Shown one piece after another: positions 25,689 to 34,118 of a stretch of DNA of 64,000 bases. Location: positions 124,001-188,000 of the forward strand of contig CAKZZL010000036.1 in assembly GCA_937884995.1 (NCBI GenBank), in the 5' to 3' direction. The stretch comes from an uncultured Clostridia bacterium (GTDB lineage: Bacteria; Bacillota; Clostridia; Oscillospirales; Acutalibacteraceae). The notes beneath the pieces were generated by a model. It saw only the letters and a program-made list of their open reading frames with translations, was not told the origin of the DNA and made no database searches. The position numbers and the translations under genes are program-made. Numbering within the stretch: position 1 is the stretch's first letter; every line of letters begins with the position of its first letter.

Positions 25689-27202
25689 GTTATCTTTTCT
25701 TAAAAAGCGGTACGGATGTCAGGGGTACAGCTCTTGTTACAGTTGAGCATCCGAAATATGAACTGACAGATAAGTGCGTATCTGACATTTCTGCATCATA
25801 TATCTTATGGCTTTCTTCAAAAACAGGAAAAGAAATTTCAGATTTAACTGTATCAATAGGGCATGACTCACGTCTCTCAGGCCCCAGAATCAAGGATGCA
25901 ATTACAGAAACAATATCAAATATGGGCGTTAATCTGCTTTATTGTTCAAATTGTTCCACTCCTGCCATGTTCATGACTACGATAACAAGAGGATGTGACG
26001 GTGCTATACAAATCACTGCAAGCCACCATCCCTATGACAGGAACGGACTTAAGTTTTTCACTTCAGACGGAGGCCTTTCCTCCGATGAACTTGCAGATAT
26101 ATTGGTTGCCGCTGATAATATAGAAATCCCTGTATCAAAGAAGGGAACTGTTACACAGATAGATTATATTTTAGAATACTCAAAAATCCTTCGTGATATG
26201 ATTAAATCCGGTGTGAAGGCTGAAGATTTCGAGCATCCGCTTAAAGGTTTCAAGATTGCCGTAGATGCAGGTAACGGTGTCGGAGGCTTTTATGCAAGCA
26301 AAGTTCTGGAGCCACTCGGAGCCGATATAAGCGCAAGTCAGTTTTTAGAGCCTGACGGACTCTTCCCAAACCATGTGCCTAATCCCGAAAACCCTGTTGC
26401 CATGGAATCTATACGTAAAGCTACTCTCAATGGCAAATGTGATCTCGGTGTAATATTTGATACGGATGTTGACCGTGCATCATGTGTTGATGAAAAGGGT
26501 CAGGAAATCAACCGTAATTCCATTGTTGCCCTTGCCAGCGTTATAGCGCTTGAAGGCAATGAAGGAGGAAGTATTGTCACAGACTCTGTCACCAGTGACG
26601 GCCTTCATGACTTTATTGAAAATACGCTCGGCGGAAAGCACATACGCTTTAAGAGAGGATATAAAAATGTAATAGATGAAGCTGTACGCAGAAATAATAA
26701 CGGAGAAAATACTCCGCTTGCAATAGAGACCTCAGGTCATGCAGCTTTCAAGGAGAATTATTTTCTGGACGACGGTGCTTACCTTATTACAAAAATCATA
26801 ATAAAAGCCGCTCAAGTCGGAAAAGACGGCGGAAAAATCGGAGACTGCATCAAAGATCTTAAAAAGCCGCTTGAGGAAAAAGAACTTCGTTTTAGGATTC
26901 TCGAAAATGACTTTAAGGCATTCGGCAATAAGCTTATTGAAAGCATAAAAAAAGCAACTCAGCTGTCTTATGATGTCGAGCTTGCGCCTGATAATTATGA
27001 AGGTGTGAGAGTGAGTTTCAATCGTTCCGATCTTCAGGGCTGGTTTTTACTCAGATTGTCCGTACATGACCCCGTTATGCCTTTCAATATTGAAAGTGAC
27101 ACAAAAGGCGGGTGCAAGAAAATTGCAATGGCCTTCTATGAGGCAGTCAATGGTATCAAAGGACTGGATATATCTTCTCTTACGGAATATATCAACAGTT
27201 GA
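25685..27202 (+). CDS. Phosphohexomutase (phosphomannomutase/phosphoglucomutase)
   Basis: Interconverts hexose 1- and 6-phosphates. Phosphoserine loop TASHHPYDRNG with Ser113, metal loop DTDVDRAS and sugar loop ETSGHAAFKENYF (here Thr-Ser-Gly rather than Glu-Met-Ser-Gly). 505 residues. The start overlaps the upstream stop; a longer frame from 25598 lies within the PLP gene. It would link galactokinase products and the glycogen operon to central metabolism; mannose versus glucose preference is undecided. Confidence 0.87.
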   Translation: MSYLFLKSGTDVRGTALVTVEHPKYELTDKCVSDISASYILWLSSKTGKEISDLTVSIGHDSRLSGPRIKDAITETISNMGVNLLYCSNCSTPAMFMTTITRGCDGAIQITASHHPYDRNGLKFFTSDGGLSSDELADILVAADNIEIPVSKKGTVTQIDYILEYSKILRDMIKSGVKAEDFEHPLKGFKIAVDAGNGVGGFYASKVLEPLGADISASQFLEPDGLFPNHVPNPENPVAMESIRKATLNGKCDLGVIFDTDVDRASCVDEKGQEINRNSIVALASVIALEGNEGGSIVTDSVTSDGLHDFIENTLGGKHIRFKRGYKNVIDEAVRRNNNGENTPLAIETSGHAAFKENYFLDDGAYLITKIIIKAAQVGKDGGKIGDCIKDLKKPLEEKELRFRILENDFKAFGNKLIESIKKATQLSYDVELAPDNYEGVRVSFNRSDLQGWFLLRLSVHDPVMPFNIESDTKGGCKKIAMAFYEAVNGIKGLDISSLTEYINS

Positions 27203-27225
27203 CAAAAGCCTGCAAAATATATAAT
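27199..27225 (+). promoter_or_regulatory. Possible promoter of acpP
   Basis: TTGACA (27199-27204, overlapping the mutase stop) and TATAAT (27220-27225), both perfect but only 15 bp apart, 36 bp before the ACP start. The short spacing makes it uncertain. Confidence 0.5.
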
Positions 27226-27260
27226 ATAACTTGTATAGATTAGATGGAGGTATTTAAGAT

Positions 27261-27485
27261 ATGGTTTTTGAAAAGATTCGTGAAATCATCTGTTATCAGC
27301 TTGAACTTGAGCCTGAAGATGTAACACTGGATTCCGATCTTCGTGCCGATCTCGGAGCAGAGAGCCTTGATTTATACGATATTGTTACAACCCTTGAAAA
27401 GGAGTTTGACCTTTCGGTGAATGACAAACATATAGAGGAACTACTAACAGTTGATGATGTCGTTCGTTATGTTGAAGAACACTAA
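27261..27485 (+). CDS. acpP: Acyl carrier protein
   Basis: 74-residue acidic four-helix protein carrying acyl chains on 4'-phosphopantetheine. The attachment site is Ser35 in DLGAESLDL. Preceded by GGAGG and followed by a hairpin. No fatty acid synthesis genes are adjacent, so it could be the housekeeping ACP or a second, dedicated one. Confidence 0.9.
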   Translation: MVFEKIREIICYQLELEPEDVTLDSDLRADLGAESLDLYDIVTTLEKEFDLSVNDKHIEELLTVDDVVRYVEEH

Positions 27486-27503
27486 ACTGAATATATAATC
27501 GAA

Positions 27504-27531
27504 AAAATGAGCAGTTGAATCTGCTCATTTT
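27504..27531. terminator. Bidirectional terminator after acpP
   Basis: AAAATGAGCAG (27504-27514) pairs with CTGCTCATTTT (27521-27531). A-run before and T-run after, serving acpP and the convergent HTH gene. Confidence 0.85.
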
Positions 27532-27532
27532 T

Positions 27533-27928
27533 CTATCTGCTCTCATATATATCTCGTATTTCTTTTCTTGCAAAATCTCTTTCTTCCGGCTTAATTTGCA
27601 TAATCATTTTATGCAAAATGTCTGCAAGTTCTTCATCTGTATATTTTCTAAGACCTACAAGATCCTTAGCAAACGAAACAGCCTGCTCTCTCGTCAGCCA
27701 CTCGCGTTCTGGCTTAATAAGATAATACTTCTGACTTTTCTCATTGAATGCAATCGCATTACCTTCATTACTATATATGCTGAGATATTCTCTGAGAAGT
27801 TTGATATCTCTTTTTACAGTCATCTGACTGACATCAAATTCTTCGGCGATATCGCTGATGGCTATCTCTCCGCCATTTATTAATTCATCGCTGATTCTGA
27901 GGATTCTAATCTTATTATTGATTTTCAT
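27533..27928 (-). CDS. HTH-domain transcriptional regulator lacking a WYL domain
   Basis: 131 residues. N-terminal winged helix of the DeoR/HTH_11 type (about 8-60: AISDIAEEFDVSQMTVKRDIKLL), followed by a segment that resembles the linker after the HTH in WYL regulators (KYYLIKPEREWLTREQAVSFAKDL). The WYL ligand domain itself is absent, so the protein is about 40 percent of the usual length. Last gene of the rny-recG operon, 11 bp after recG. Confidence 0.75.
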   Translation of the reverse strand: MKINNKIRILRISDELINGGEIAISDIAEEFDVSQMTVKRDIKLLREYLSIYSNEGNAIAFNEKSQKYYLIKPEREWLTREQAVSFAKDLVGLRKYTDEELADILHKMIMQIKPEERDFARKEIRDIYESR

Positions 27929-27939
27929 ATTTTTTCTCC

Positions 27940-29991
27940 CTATATAGTGTTTGCTGTATTTTCATTCAGACTTTTAATTCTTCTTTGAACCATTTTCCCT
28001 ATCTTTACGTTTTCTTCTTTTTCAAACTTTGCATCTTCTTTCAGAAGTTCTGAGGCAAGCTGCTGCGTTAATAACAATATTCTTGTATCTGTCATTATAT
28101 CCGCAATTCTCAGTTTCGGAAGTCCATGCTGTCTTGTGCCGAAGAAATCACCAGGTCCTCTCAGTTTCAAATCCTCATCCGCAATCTTAAAGCCGTCTGT
28201 TGTTGAACACATGATTTTCATCCTGCTTTGTGAGATCTCGCTTTTTGAATCTGTCACAAGTATGCAATATGACTTGTCTTTTCCTCTGCCCACTCTTCCC
28301 CTGAGCTGGTGAAGTTGTGAAAGTCCAAAACGCTCTGCATTTTCAACGACCATTATTACTGCATTTGGCACGTCAACACCAACCTCTATAACAACAGTTG
28401 AAATCAGAAGCTGAATCTCTCCGTTTTTGAATTTGCCCATTATATTGTCTTTCTCTTTCGGAGACATCTTTCCGTGAAGAAAACCTAATGTATAATCCTT
28501 AAAATATACTGATTGTGCTTTCTCATAATATGCTTCCACATCGACCAGGCCTTCAATCAGTTCACTCTTTTCCACTAAAGGACAAACTATATATGCCTGT
28601 TTCCCCTCATCTAAATGTGCTTTGATAAAATTAAACATATCTTCTCTTTTTGAAGAGGGAACACAATATGTTTTAATCTCTTGTCTGCCGGGCGGAAGTT
28701 CATCCAATACAGATATATCCAAATCACCGAATACCATTAAAGCTAAAGTTCTGGGTATAGGTGTTGCAGACATTACATAAACGTGAGGATTAAATCCCTT
28801 TGAACAAAGTCCTGTTCTTTGTTTAACGCCGAAACGGTGTTGCTCATCCGTTATGACAAGGCCCAGATTTTTGAATATAACGTCATCTTGTATGAGAGCA
28901 TGAGTACCTATAATTAAATCTATTTCTCCGGTTTTAAGCCTTTCCTTTATAAGGCTTTTTTCTTTTGCTTTTGTGCTTCCTGTGAGAATTGCACATGAAA
29001 TATCACTGTCCTTGAAAAGGGAGAGAAATGTATCATAATGCTGATTTGCCAGAACTTCGGTGGGAGCCATTAAAGCAGACTGCATATTGCTTTTTGCTGC
29101 ATTGTATGCGAGACTTGCAGCAACAGCAGTTTTACCGCTGCCTACATCTCCCTGGAGCAATCTGTTCATCTGCCTACCGCTCATCATATCCTTACTTGCA
29201 TCTTTCACTGCCTTTTTCTGAGCATTGGTAGCTTCAAAAGGAAGCAGTGCAAAAAATTCATTTGAATAATCAGCTTTCAGTATATTTTCCGTAGCTGCTT
29301 TGGAATTATGATTTTTTAACGTACTCATTGAAAGCTGCAAGATGAAAAGTTCATCAAATATATGTCTGTCCCGGGCCTTTTGAAGCATAATGTCATTGTC
29401 TGGAAAATGAATTTGCCTGATGGCACTGTCAAGTGATATCAACCCGTATCTTTCGAGTATATATCCGGGCAGGTATTCGCTTATTGGATCTATATTGCTT
29501 AAAACTGTTTTTACTGTCTTTTCTATATTTTTGCTTGTGATTTTGCTGTTTTGTGAATATATCGGTTTTATTGCAGTTTGTTCACTGCTTTTCAGAAATG
29601 CAGGAGACAGCATTTCTTTTGAGTTATATTTACCGAGAGTTATTTTCCCGTGGAAAAGATATTCTTCTCCTTCTTTAAGCATGGAAGGCAAGTATTTGTT
29701 ATTGAAAAATGTCAGGGATATAACTGCTTCACCGTCTGTTACAGGAACTTTGGCAATAAGCATACCGCCTCTGATTCTTTCATTTTTAACAGGAAACATA
29801 ACTCTGGCTTTGATACAGACATTCTCTCCGATAGGGCATTGGGATATAGGGAGAATACTACTCCAGTCTTCATATGCTCTGGGGTAGTATCTGAGCAAAT
29901 CTCCTACAGTTTCAACACCAAGGCTGTTAAAAGCCTTGGCTCTGGATTCGCCGACTCCTTTAACTGTATTGATTTTATCGGAAAGTTTCAT
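27940..29991 (-). CDS. recG: ATP-dependent DNA helicase RecG
   Basis: Branch-migrating helicase that remodels stalled forks and Holliday junctions. An N-terminal wedge/OB domain (about 60-150) is followed by superfamily 2 motifs: I LLQGDVGSGKTAVA, II ITDEQHRFG, III MSATPIPRTLAL, VI QLRGRVGRG. 683 residues, normal length. Its ribosome site AGGAG lies in the last codons of the upstream lipoprotein gene, indicating coupling. Confidence 0.95.
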   Translation of the reverse strand: MKLSDKINTVKGVGESRAKAFNSLGVETVGDLLRYYPRAYEDWSSILPISQCPIGENVCIKARVMFPVKNERIRGGMLIAKVPVTDGEAVISLTFFNNKYLPSMLKEGEEYLFHGKITLGKYNSKEMLSPAFLKSSEQTAIKPIYSQNSKITSKNIEKTVKTVLSNIDPISEYLPGYILERYGLISLDSAIRQIHFPDNDIMLQKARDRHIFDELFILQLSMSTLKNHNSKAATENILKADYSNEFFALLPFEATNAQKKAVKDASKDMMSGRQMNRLLQGDVGSGKTAVAASLAYNAAKSNMQSALMAPTEVLANQHYDTFLSLFKDSDISCAILTGSTKAKEKSLIKERLKTGEIDLIIGTHALIQDDVIFKNLGLVITDEQHRFGVKQRTGLCSKGFNPHVYVMSATPIPRTLALMVFGDLDISVLDELPPGRQEIKTYCVPSSKREDMFNFIKAHLDEGKQAYIVCPLVEKSELIEGLVDVEAYYEKAQSVYFKDYTLGFLHGKMSPKEKDNIMGKFKNGEIQLLISTVVIEVGVDVPNAVIMVVENAERFGLSQLHQLRGRVGRGKDKSYCILVTDSKSEISQSRMKIMCSTTDGFKIADEDLKLRGPGDFFGTRQHGLPKLRIADIMTDTRILLLTQQLASELLKEDAKFEKEENVKIGKMVQRRIKSLNENTANTI

Positions 29992-29994
29992 ATC

Positions 29995-31479
29995 TTACTC
30001 CTGGAATATGCCGTAATATATATCATACGGAGCACGGGGGAAGTCGCCTGACAAGCCGTTTGAATACAAAACGTATGCTTTTCTGAAACAAATCGGTATA
30101 AAAGGATAATCTGTCACAAAATTCGTTATATACTCTTCTTTTGTGAGACTGCCGTTTCTCATCTTAAAATAGCTTGAGGCACTTGTCTGGCTGATTCCTG
30201 CGCTTAAAAGTCCGTCTTTCTCAAAAAATTGTGAAAGTGAAAATGAGTAATCAAGTTTCACTTCGCCTAAATACATTTCATAATTGCCTGATTCTATTCT
30301 CTCCTTATAGTCGGCAAATGATAAAGGCTTTACCTCTATATAGAAACCGGCTTCATTCAATCTGTCAGCAATTTCATATGCCGCATTAAGACGATATTTA
30401 TTATCTTTATTTACTATAAGCGAAAAAGAAAGAACATAGGCGCCGTTTGTGAGAGCTTTACCTGCATAATATGTATAACCGCAGCTGTTGATAATTCTGT
30501 CCGCTCTTTCCTTATTGGCTGCATTTTCAACAGGAGATTTTTCCATAAGCGAGGGAATTTTAACCGCTGTAGCGTGGCCCTGATAGCACTCATCTGCAAT
30601 TGTTTCACTGTCTATAAGGAGAGCAATTGCAGAACGGATATTGCTGTTTAGTGATCCTCTCTCCTTGTTAATGCCCAGATATACCATGTTAGTAAGCTGC
30701 AGATCTTTTTCCTGCCCGATTGACTGAATGAAATTGCAATCGGATAGATCGCTGAAATAAATACTGCTGTTTCCGACCTTGTATGCATTATATACCATAT
30801 TAGTTGAAGTCGCAGAGTAAAGTTTGATTTCATTACCTTCCCCGTCTGTCGGAACAAGGCTTTCATTTTTATATACATAGGCTCCATAGCCTTGAGGTAT
30901 GTCAGTTTTGCTTTCGGCAGTACCTGAACTTACTATCGGGAAAACGAGCTGTTCAGCTGTATATGAGTCCGCTCTGGTCAGTGTGAAATCAACACTGTAA
31001 GTCCCGCTTACCATAACAGATTCTACATTCAGAAGGTCACCTGCATAATATTCAGATGATTTTGCCATATTGAATGAATATACGACATCGCTTGCCTGTA
31101 TAATTCCTCCGGAAGCCATAAGACCTTTTTTTATATTTACCGTTACACGCTTTCCGTTTTGCTTTATGGATTCAGCGATAACAGGTATAGCATTAAATTC
31201 GGAATCTATAGAAAAAAGAGGATAATAGAGAAGTCTTATGATATATTGATTCTCATAACTGCTTGCAAAGAAAGGATTAAGTCCGTCCTCCTCATTATAT
31301 GGCAAAAGACCGTCGGTCAGTTTTTTGTCTGTTCTCAGGCTGCTGGTTTCTGTCTTTGTTGTCTCTGTCTGACTTTCCTCCGTTACAGTTGTTTCGTCCG
31401 CAGTCCTGTTTATGCCGCATGCTGTAAGCAGAAGGCAGACAGACAATAAAATCGATAAAATTTTGATTGTTTTTTTCAC
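29995..31479 (-). CDS. Peptide/nickel-type ABC substrate-binding lipoprotein (SBP_bac_5)
   Basis: Extracellular solute-binding lipoprotein of 494 residues. Lipobox LTAC with the lipidated Cys21 ends a clear signal peptide. The mature part follows the OppA-like layout: LLYYPLFSIDSEFNAIPVIAES, a KKGLMASGGIIQASDVVYSF segment, and a late DYSFSLSQFF-type region. No permease or ATPase gene is adjacent, so it either works with a distant transporter or as a sensor. GTG start at 31479 with GAGG seven bases upstream; four bases from ymdB. Confidence 0.82.
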   Translation of the reverse strand: MKKTIKILSILLSVCLLLTACGINRTADETTVTEESQTETTKTETSSLRTDKKLTDGLLPYNEEDGLNPFFASSYENQYIIRLLYYPLFSIDSEFNAIPVIAESIKQNGKRVTVNIKKGLMASGGIIQASDVVYSFNMAKSSEYYAGDLLNVESVMVSGTYSVDFTLTRADSYTAEQLVFPIVSSGTAESKTDIPQGYGAYVYKNESLVPTDGEGNEIKLYSATSTNMVYNAYKVGNSSIYFSDLSDCNFIQSIGQEKDLQLTNMVYLGINKERGSLNSNIRSAIALLIDSETIADECYQGHATAVKIPSLMEKSPVENAANKERADRIINSCGYTYYAGKALTNGAYVLSFSLIVNKDNKYRLNAAYEIADRLNEAGFYIEVKPLSFADYKERIESGNYEMYLGEVKLDYSFSLSQFFEKDGLLSAGISQTSASSYFKMRNGSLTKEEYITNFVTDYPFIPICFRKAYVLYSNGLSGDFPRAPYDIYYGIFQE

Positions 31480-31483
31480 TCTT

Positions 31484-32269
31484 TTACCTCACTGTTACGG
31501 CCTCAATGTCTGTACAGACTCCTGTTTTTTTATCTATTGTGAATTTACATCCCTGGAAAAAGCAATCTGTATCGGCTGCTTTGAACATATCCGTAAATCC
31601 GTTGGTGAATTTCTTTATTATAATCTCTTTATCTATTCCCAGAACCGACTCTTCCGGTCCTGTCATACCGATATCGGTTATATATCCCGTTCCTCTTCTT
31701 AGTATCTGAGCATCGGATGTCTGCACATGGGTATGTGTTCCGAAAACTGCAGATACTCTGCCGTCAAGATAGTAGCCGAGTGCCTTTTTTTCGCTTGTGG
31801 CTTCGGCGTGTATGTCGACCAATATAATCGGAGTTTCTTTTTTCAGTTTTTCTATTATTTCATCGGCAGAAGCAAAAGGATTTTCAAAAGTATCCATAAA
31901 GACCCTGCCCATAAGGTTTATTACGCCCACCTTAAATGATCCTTTGTCAACTATTGCATATCCTCTGCCCGGCGCGTCTTTTGCAATGTTATACGGTCGA
32001 AGCAGCATTTCCGTTTTTTCCATATATGCATATGCATCTCTCCTTTTGCATGAGTGATCCCCGCCTGTTAAAATGTCAGCTCCCGCAGAAAAGATTGCAT
32101 CGGATGATGCGGATGAAACTCCGTCTGCTTTGCCTGAGTTTTCTCCGTTAACTATACACAAGTCGATATTATGAATTTTCTTGTATTCAGGAAGTTTTGC
32201 CTTTAAGAATTCACATCCTGCTTCTCTGACTACATCGCCGATAGCTAATACATTAATTGTTTCTGCCAT
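31484..32269 (-). CDS. ymdB: YmdB-type metallophosphoesterase
   Basis: 261-residue calcineurin-like phosphoesterase active on 2',3'-cyclic nucleotides. Metal ligands seen: Asp in AIGDVV, Glu-Asn in VNGENSGK, the Asp/His in GGDHSCKR, DIHAEATSEKKALGYYLDG and GTHTHVQTSD, and the late GMTGP. Start chosen at the ATG giving MAETINVLAIGD, the normal N-terminus; an upstream frame to 32317 falls in the terminator hairpin. Directly follows rny, the same order as in Bacillus. Confidence 0.92.
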   Translation of the reverse strand: MAETINVLAIGDVVREAGCEFLKAKLPEYKKIHNIDLCIVNGENSGKADGVSSASSDAIFSAGADILTGGDHSCKRRDAYAYMEKTEMLLRPYNIAKDAPGRGYAIVDKGSFKVGVINLMGRVFMDTFENPFASADEIIEKLKKETPIILVDIHAEATSEKKALGYYLDGRVSAVFGTHTHVQTSDAQILRRGTGYITDIGMTGPEESVLGIDKEIIIKKFTNGFTDMFKAADTDCFFQGCKFTIDKKTGVCTDIEAVTVR

Positions 32270-32299
32270 TAAAACACCGTTTCTATTTAGAAAATTTAA

Positions 32300-32322
32300 C
32301 CCCGACGCTGTTTGCATCGGGG
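32300..32322 (-). terminator. Hairpin between rny and ymdB (possible partial terminator)
   Basis: CCCCGA and TCGGGG (32322-32317 with 32305-32300 on the minus strand) follow the rny stop by 7 bp, then TTAAATTTT. It may set a lower level of ymdB or stabilise the rny mRNA end. A six-T run lies on the plus strand side. Confidence 0.6.
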
Positions 32323-32328
32323 CGTTTT

Positions 32329-33891
32329 TTATTTTGCAAAGTCAACTGCTCTGTTTTCACGAACTATGTGCACCTTAATCTGTCCCGGATACTCAAGTTC
32401 ATCTTCAATTTTCTTAGCAATATCATGTGCAACAAGTACCATTTTTTCATCTGATATTTTGACAGGATCTACGATGATTCTGACTTCGCGTCCTGCCTGG
32501 ATTGCATATGATTTTTCAACTCCTTCAAATGAAGTTGCAATCTCTTCAAGCTTTTCAAGACGCTTAATATAATTCTGGATATCTTCACGTCTTGCACCCG
32601 GCCTTGCTGCGGAAACAGCATCTGCGGCCTGTACTAAAACTGCGACTATTGTTTTTGCCTCTATATCGCCATGGTGAGCTGCGATTGCATGAACAACTTC
32701 TTCGCGCTCTTTGTATTTCTTTGCAACTTCCACACCAAGTTCGATATGAGTTCCTTCGAATTCACGGTCAAGTGCTTTTCCTATATCATGCAGCAGGCCG
32801 GCACGTTTTGCTGTTTTAACATCTGCGCCGAGTTCTTCTGCCATAAGTCCGCAAAGATGTGATACCTCGAGAGAATGATTTAAAACATTCTGACCATAAC
32901 TTGTACGGTACTTAAGTTTACCGAGAAGCTTAATGATCTCGGGATGGAGTCCGTTAACTCCTGCATCAAGTGCAGCTCTTTCACCTGCTGTTTTGATTTC
33001 TTTTTCAACTTCACGCTTTGATTTCTCATACATTTCCTCAATGCGTGCAGGATGGATTCTGCCGTCCTGAATAAGTTTTTCAAGTGTCAGCCTTGCAATC
33101 TCACGGCGAACAGGATCAAAGCTTGATACCGTAATTGTCTCCGGTGTGTCATCGATGATAAGATCAACACCTGTAATTTGTTCAATCGTTCTGATATTAC
33201 GGCCCTCACGACCGATAATTCTGCCCTTCATATCATCATTCGGAAGTGTAACCGATGTTACGGTGATTTCAGATGTATGATCTGCAGCACAACGTTGAAT
33301 TGATGATGTGATTATTTCACGTGCGAGCTTGTCACTGTCATCCTTTAATTGCTGTTCATAACTTCTTATCCTGATAGCCTTTTCATGCTCAAGCGACTCT
33401 TCAAGTTCAGAAATTATCATTGCTTTGGCTTCTTCTTTCGTGAAGCCCGAAACTTTTTCAAGTATATCAAGCTGACTCTTTTTTAACTTGTCGAGCTCTT
33501 CAAGTTTTTCATCTGCAGCTTTTACTTTTTCTGATAAAGTTTCTTCTTTTCTTTCGATGTTTGCGCTTCTCTTATCAAGCGCTTCTTCTTTTTGGTCTAT
33601 GCGTTTTTCCTGTCTTTGAACCTCTGCACGTCTTTCGCGGATTTCCTTATCAGCTTCACTTCTTAACTTATGAATTTCATCTTTTGCTTCAAGGATTGAT
33701 TCTTTTTTCTTGCTTTCAGCTGTTTGTACAGCCTGATTTACAATTCTTAATGCTTCTTCATTAGCTGATCCGATTTTTGATTCTGCGACTTTTCTGCGGT
33801 ACAGATTACCTAAAATAAAGCCGATTACAGCGAACACGATTGCAGAGATAACGATAAGAACTATTGCCCCGTTAGGCATAGGTCCACCCAT
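32329..33891 (-). CDS. rny: Ribonuclease Y
   Basis: Membrane-anchored endoribonuclease that starts bulk mRNA decay. N-terminal helix (about 8-28), long charged coiled coil (about 40-200), KH domain with IIGREGRNIRTIEQITG (about 222-238), then an HD domain with LLHDIGKALD. 520 residues, typical. Start at the ATG eight bases after AGGAGGT. Heads the minus operon rny-ymdB-lipoprotein-recG-HTH. Confidence 0.95.
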   Translation of the reverse strand: MGGPMPNGAIVLIVISAIVFAVIGFILGNLYRRKVAESKIGSANEEALRIVNQAVQTAESKKKESILEAKDEIHKLRSEADKEIRERRAEVQRQEKRIDQKEEALDKRSANIERKEETLSEKVKAADEKLEELDKLKKSQLDILEKVSGFTKEEAKAMIISELEESLEHEKAIRIRSYEQQLKDDSDKLAREIITSSIQRCAADHTSEITVTSVTLPNDDMKGRIIGREGRNIRTIEQITGVDLIIDDTPETITVSSFDPVRREIARLTLEKLIQDGRIHPARIEEMYEKSKREVEKEIKTAGERAALDAGVNGLHPEIIKLLGKLKYRTSYGQNVLNHSLEVSHLCGLMAEELGADVKTAKRAGLLHDIGKALDREFEGTHIELGVEVAKKYKEREEVVHAIAAHHGDIEAKTIVAVLVQAADAVSAARPGARREDIQNYIKRLEKLEEIATSFEGVEKSYAIQAGREVRIIVDPVKISDEKMVLVAHDIAKKIEDELEYPGQIKVHIVRENRAVDFAK

Positions 33892-33950
33892 TGGATCGTA
33901 CCTCCTAAAAATTATTTAATTTCAATATATATCGTCATGAAAATTATGAA

Positions 33951-33979
33951 ATTATAAAACAATGCAGATAAAATGCCAA
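33951..33979 (-). promoter_or_regulatory. Promoter of the rny operon
   Basis: TTGGCA (33979-33974), 17-bp spacer, TATAAT (33956-33951). A 9-bp inverted repeat brackets the -35 box. Confidence 0.72.
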
Positions 33980-33992
33980 CTTAATCTGCATT
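33961..33992. repeat. Inverted repeat across the rny -35 region
   Basis: AATGCAGAT (33961-33969) and ATCTGCATT (33984-33992) are perfect inverted copies 14 bp apart, enclosing the -35 box of the rny promoter. Placement suggests an operator. Confidence 0.6.
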
Positions 33993-34086
33993 ATCCCTTA
34001 TATTTTAATAAACTTATACAAATAAGTCAAGTTAATTTCCACAATTTATATGATTTTTATATAACTTAGACACAATAGATAGTAAA

Positions 34087-34112
34087 AGAGGCGGACATTG
34101 CTGCCCGCCTCT
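34087..34112 (-). terminator. Terminator of the alpha-galactosidase/kinase operon
   Basis: Minus strand AGAGGCGG (34112-34105) pairs with CCGCCTCT (34094-34087) followed by TTTTAC, seven bases after the kinase stop. Confidence 0.85.
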
Positions 34113-34118
34113 GATTTG

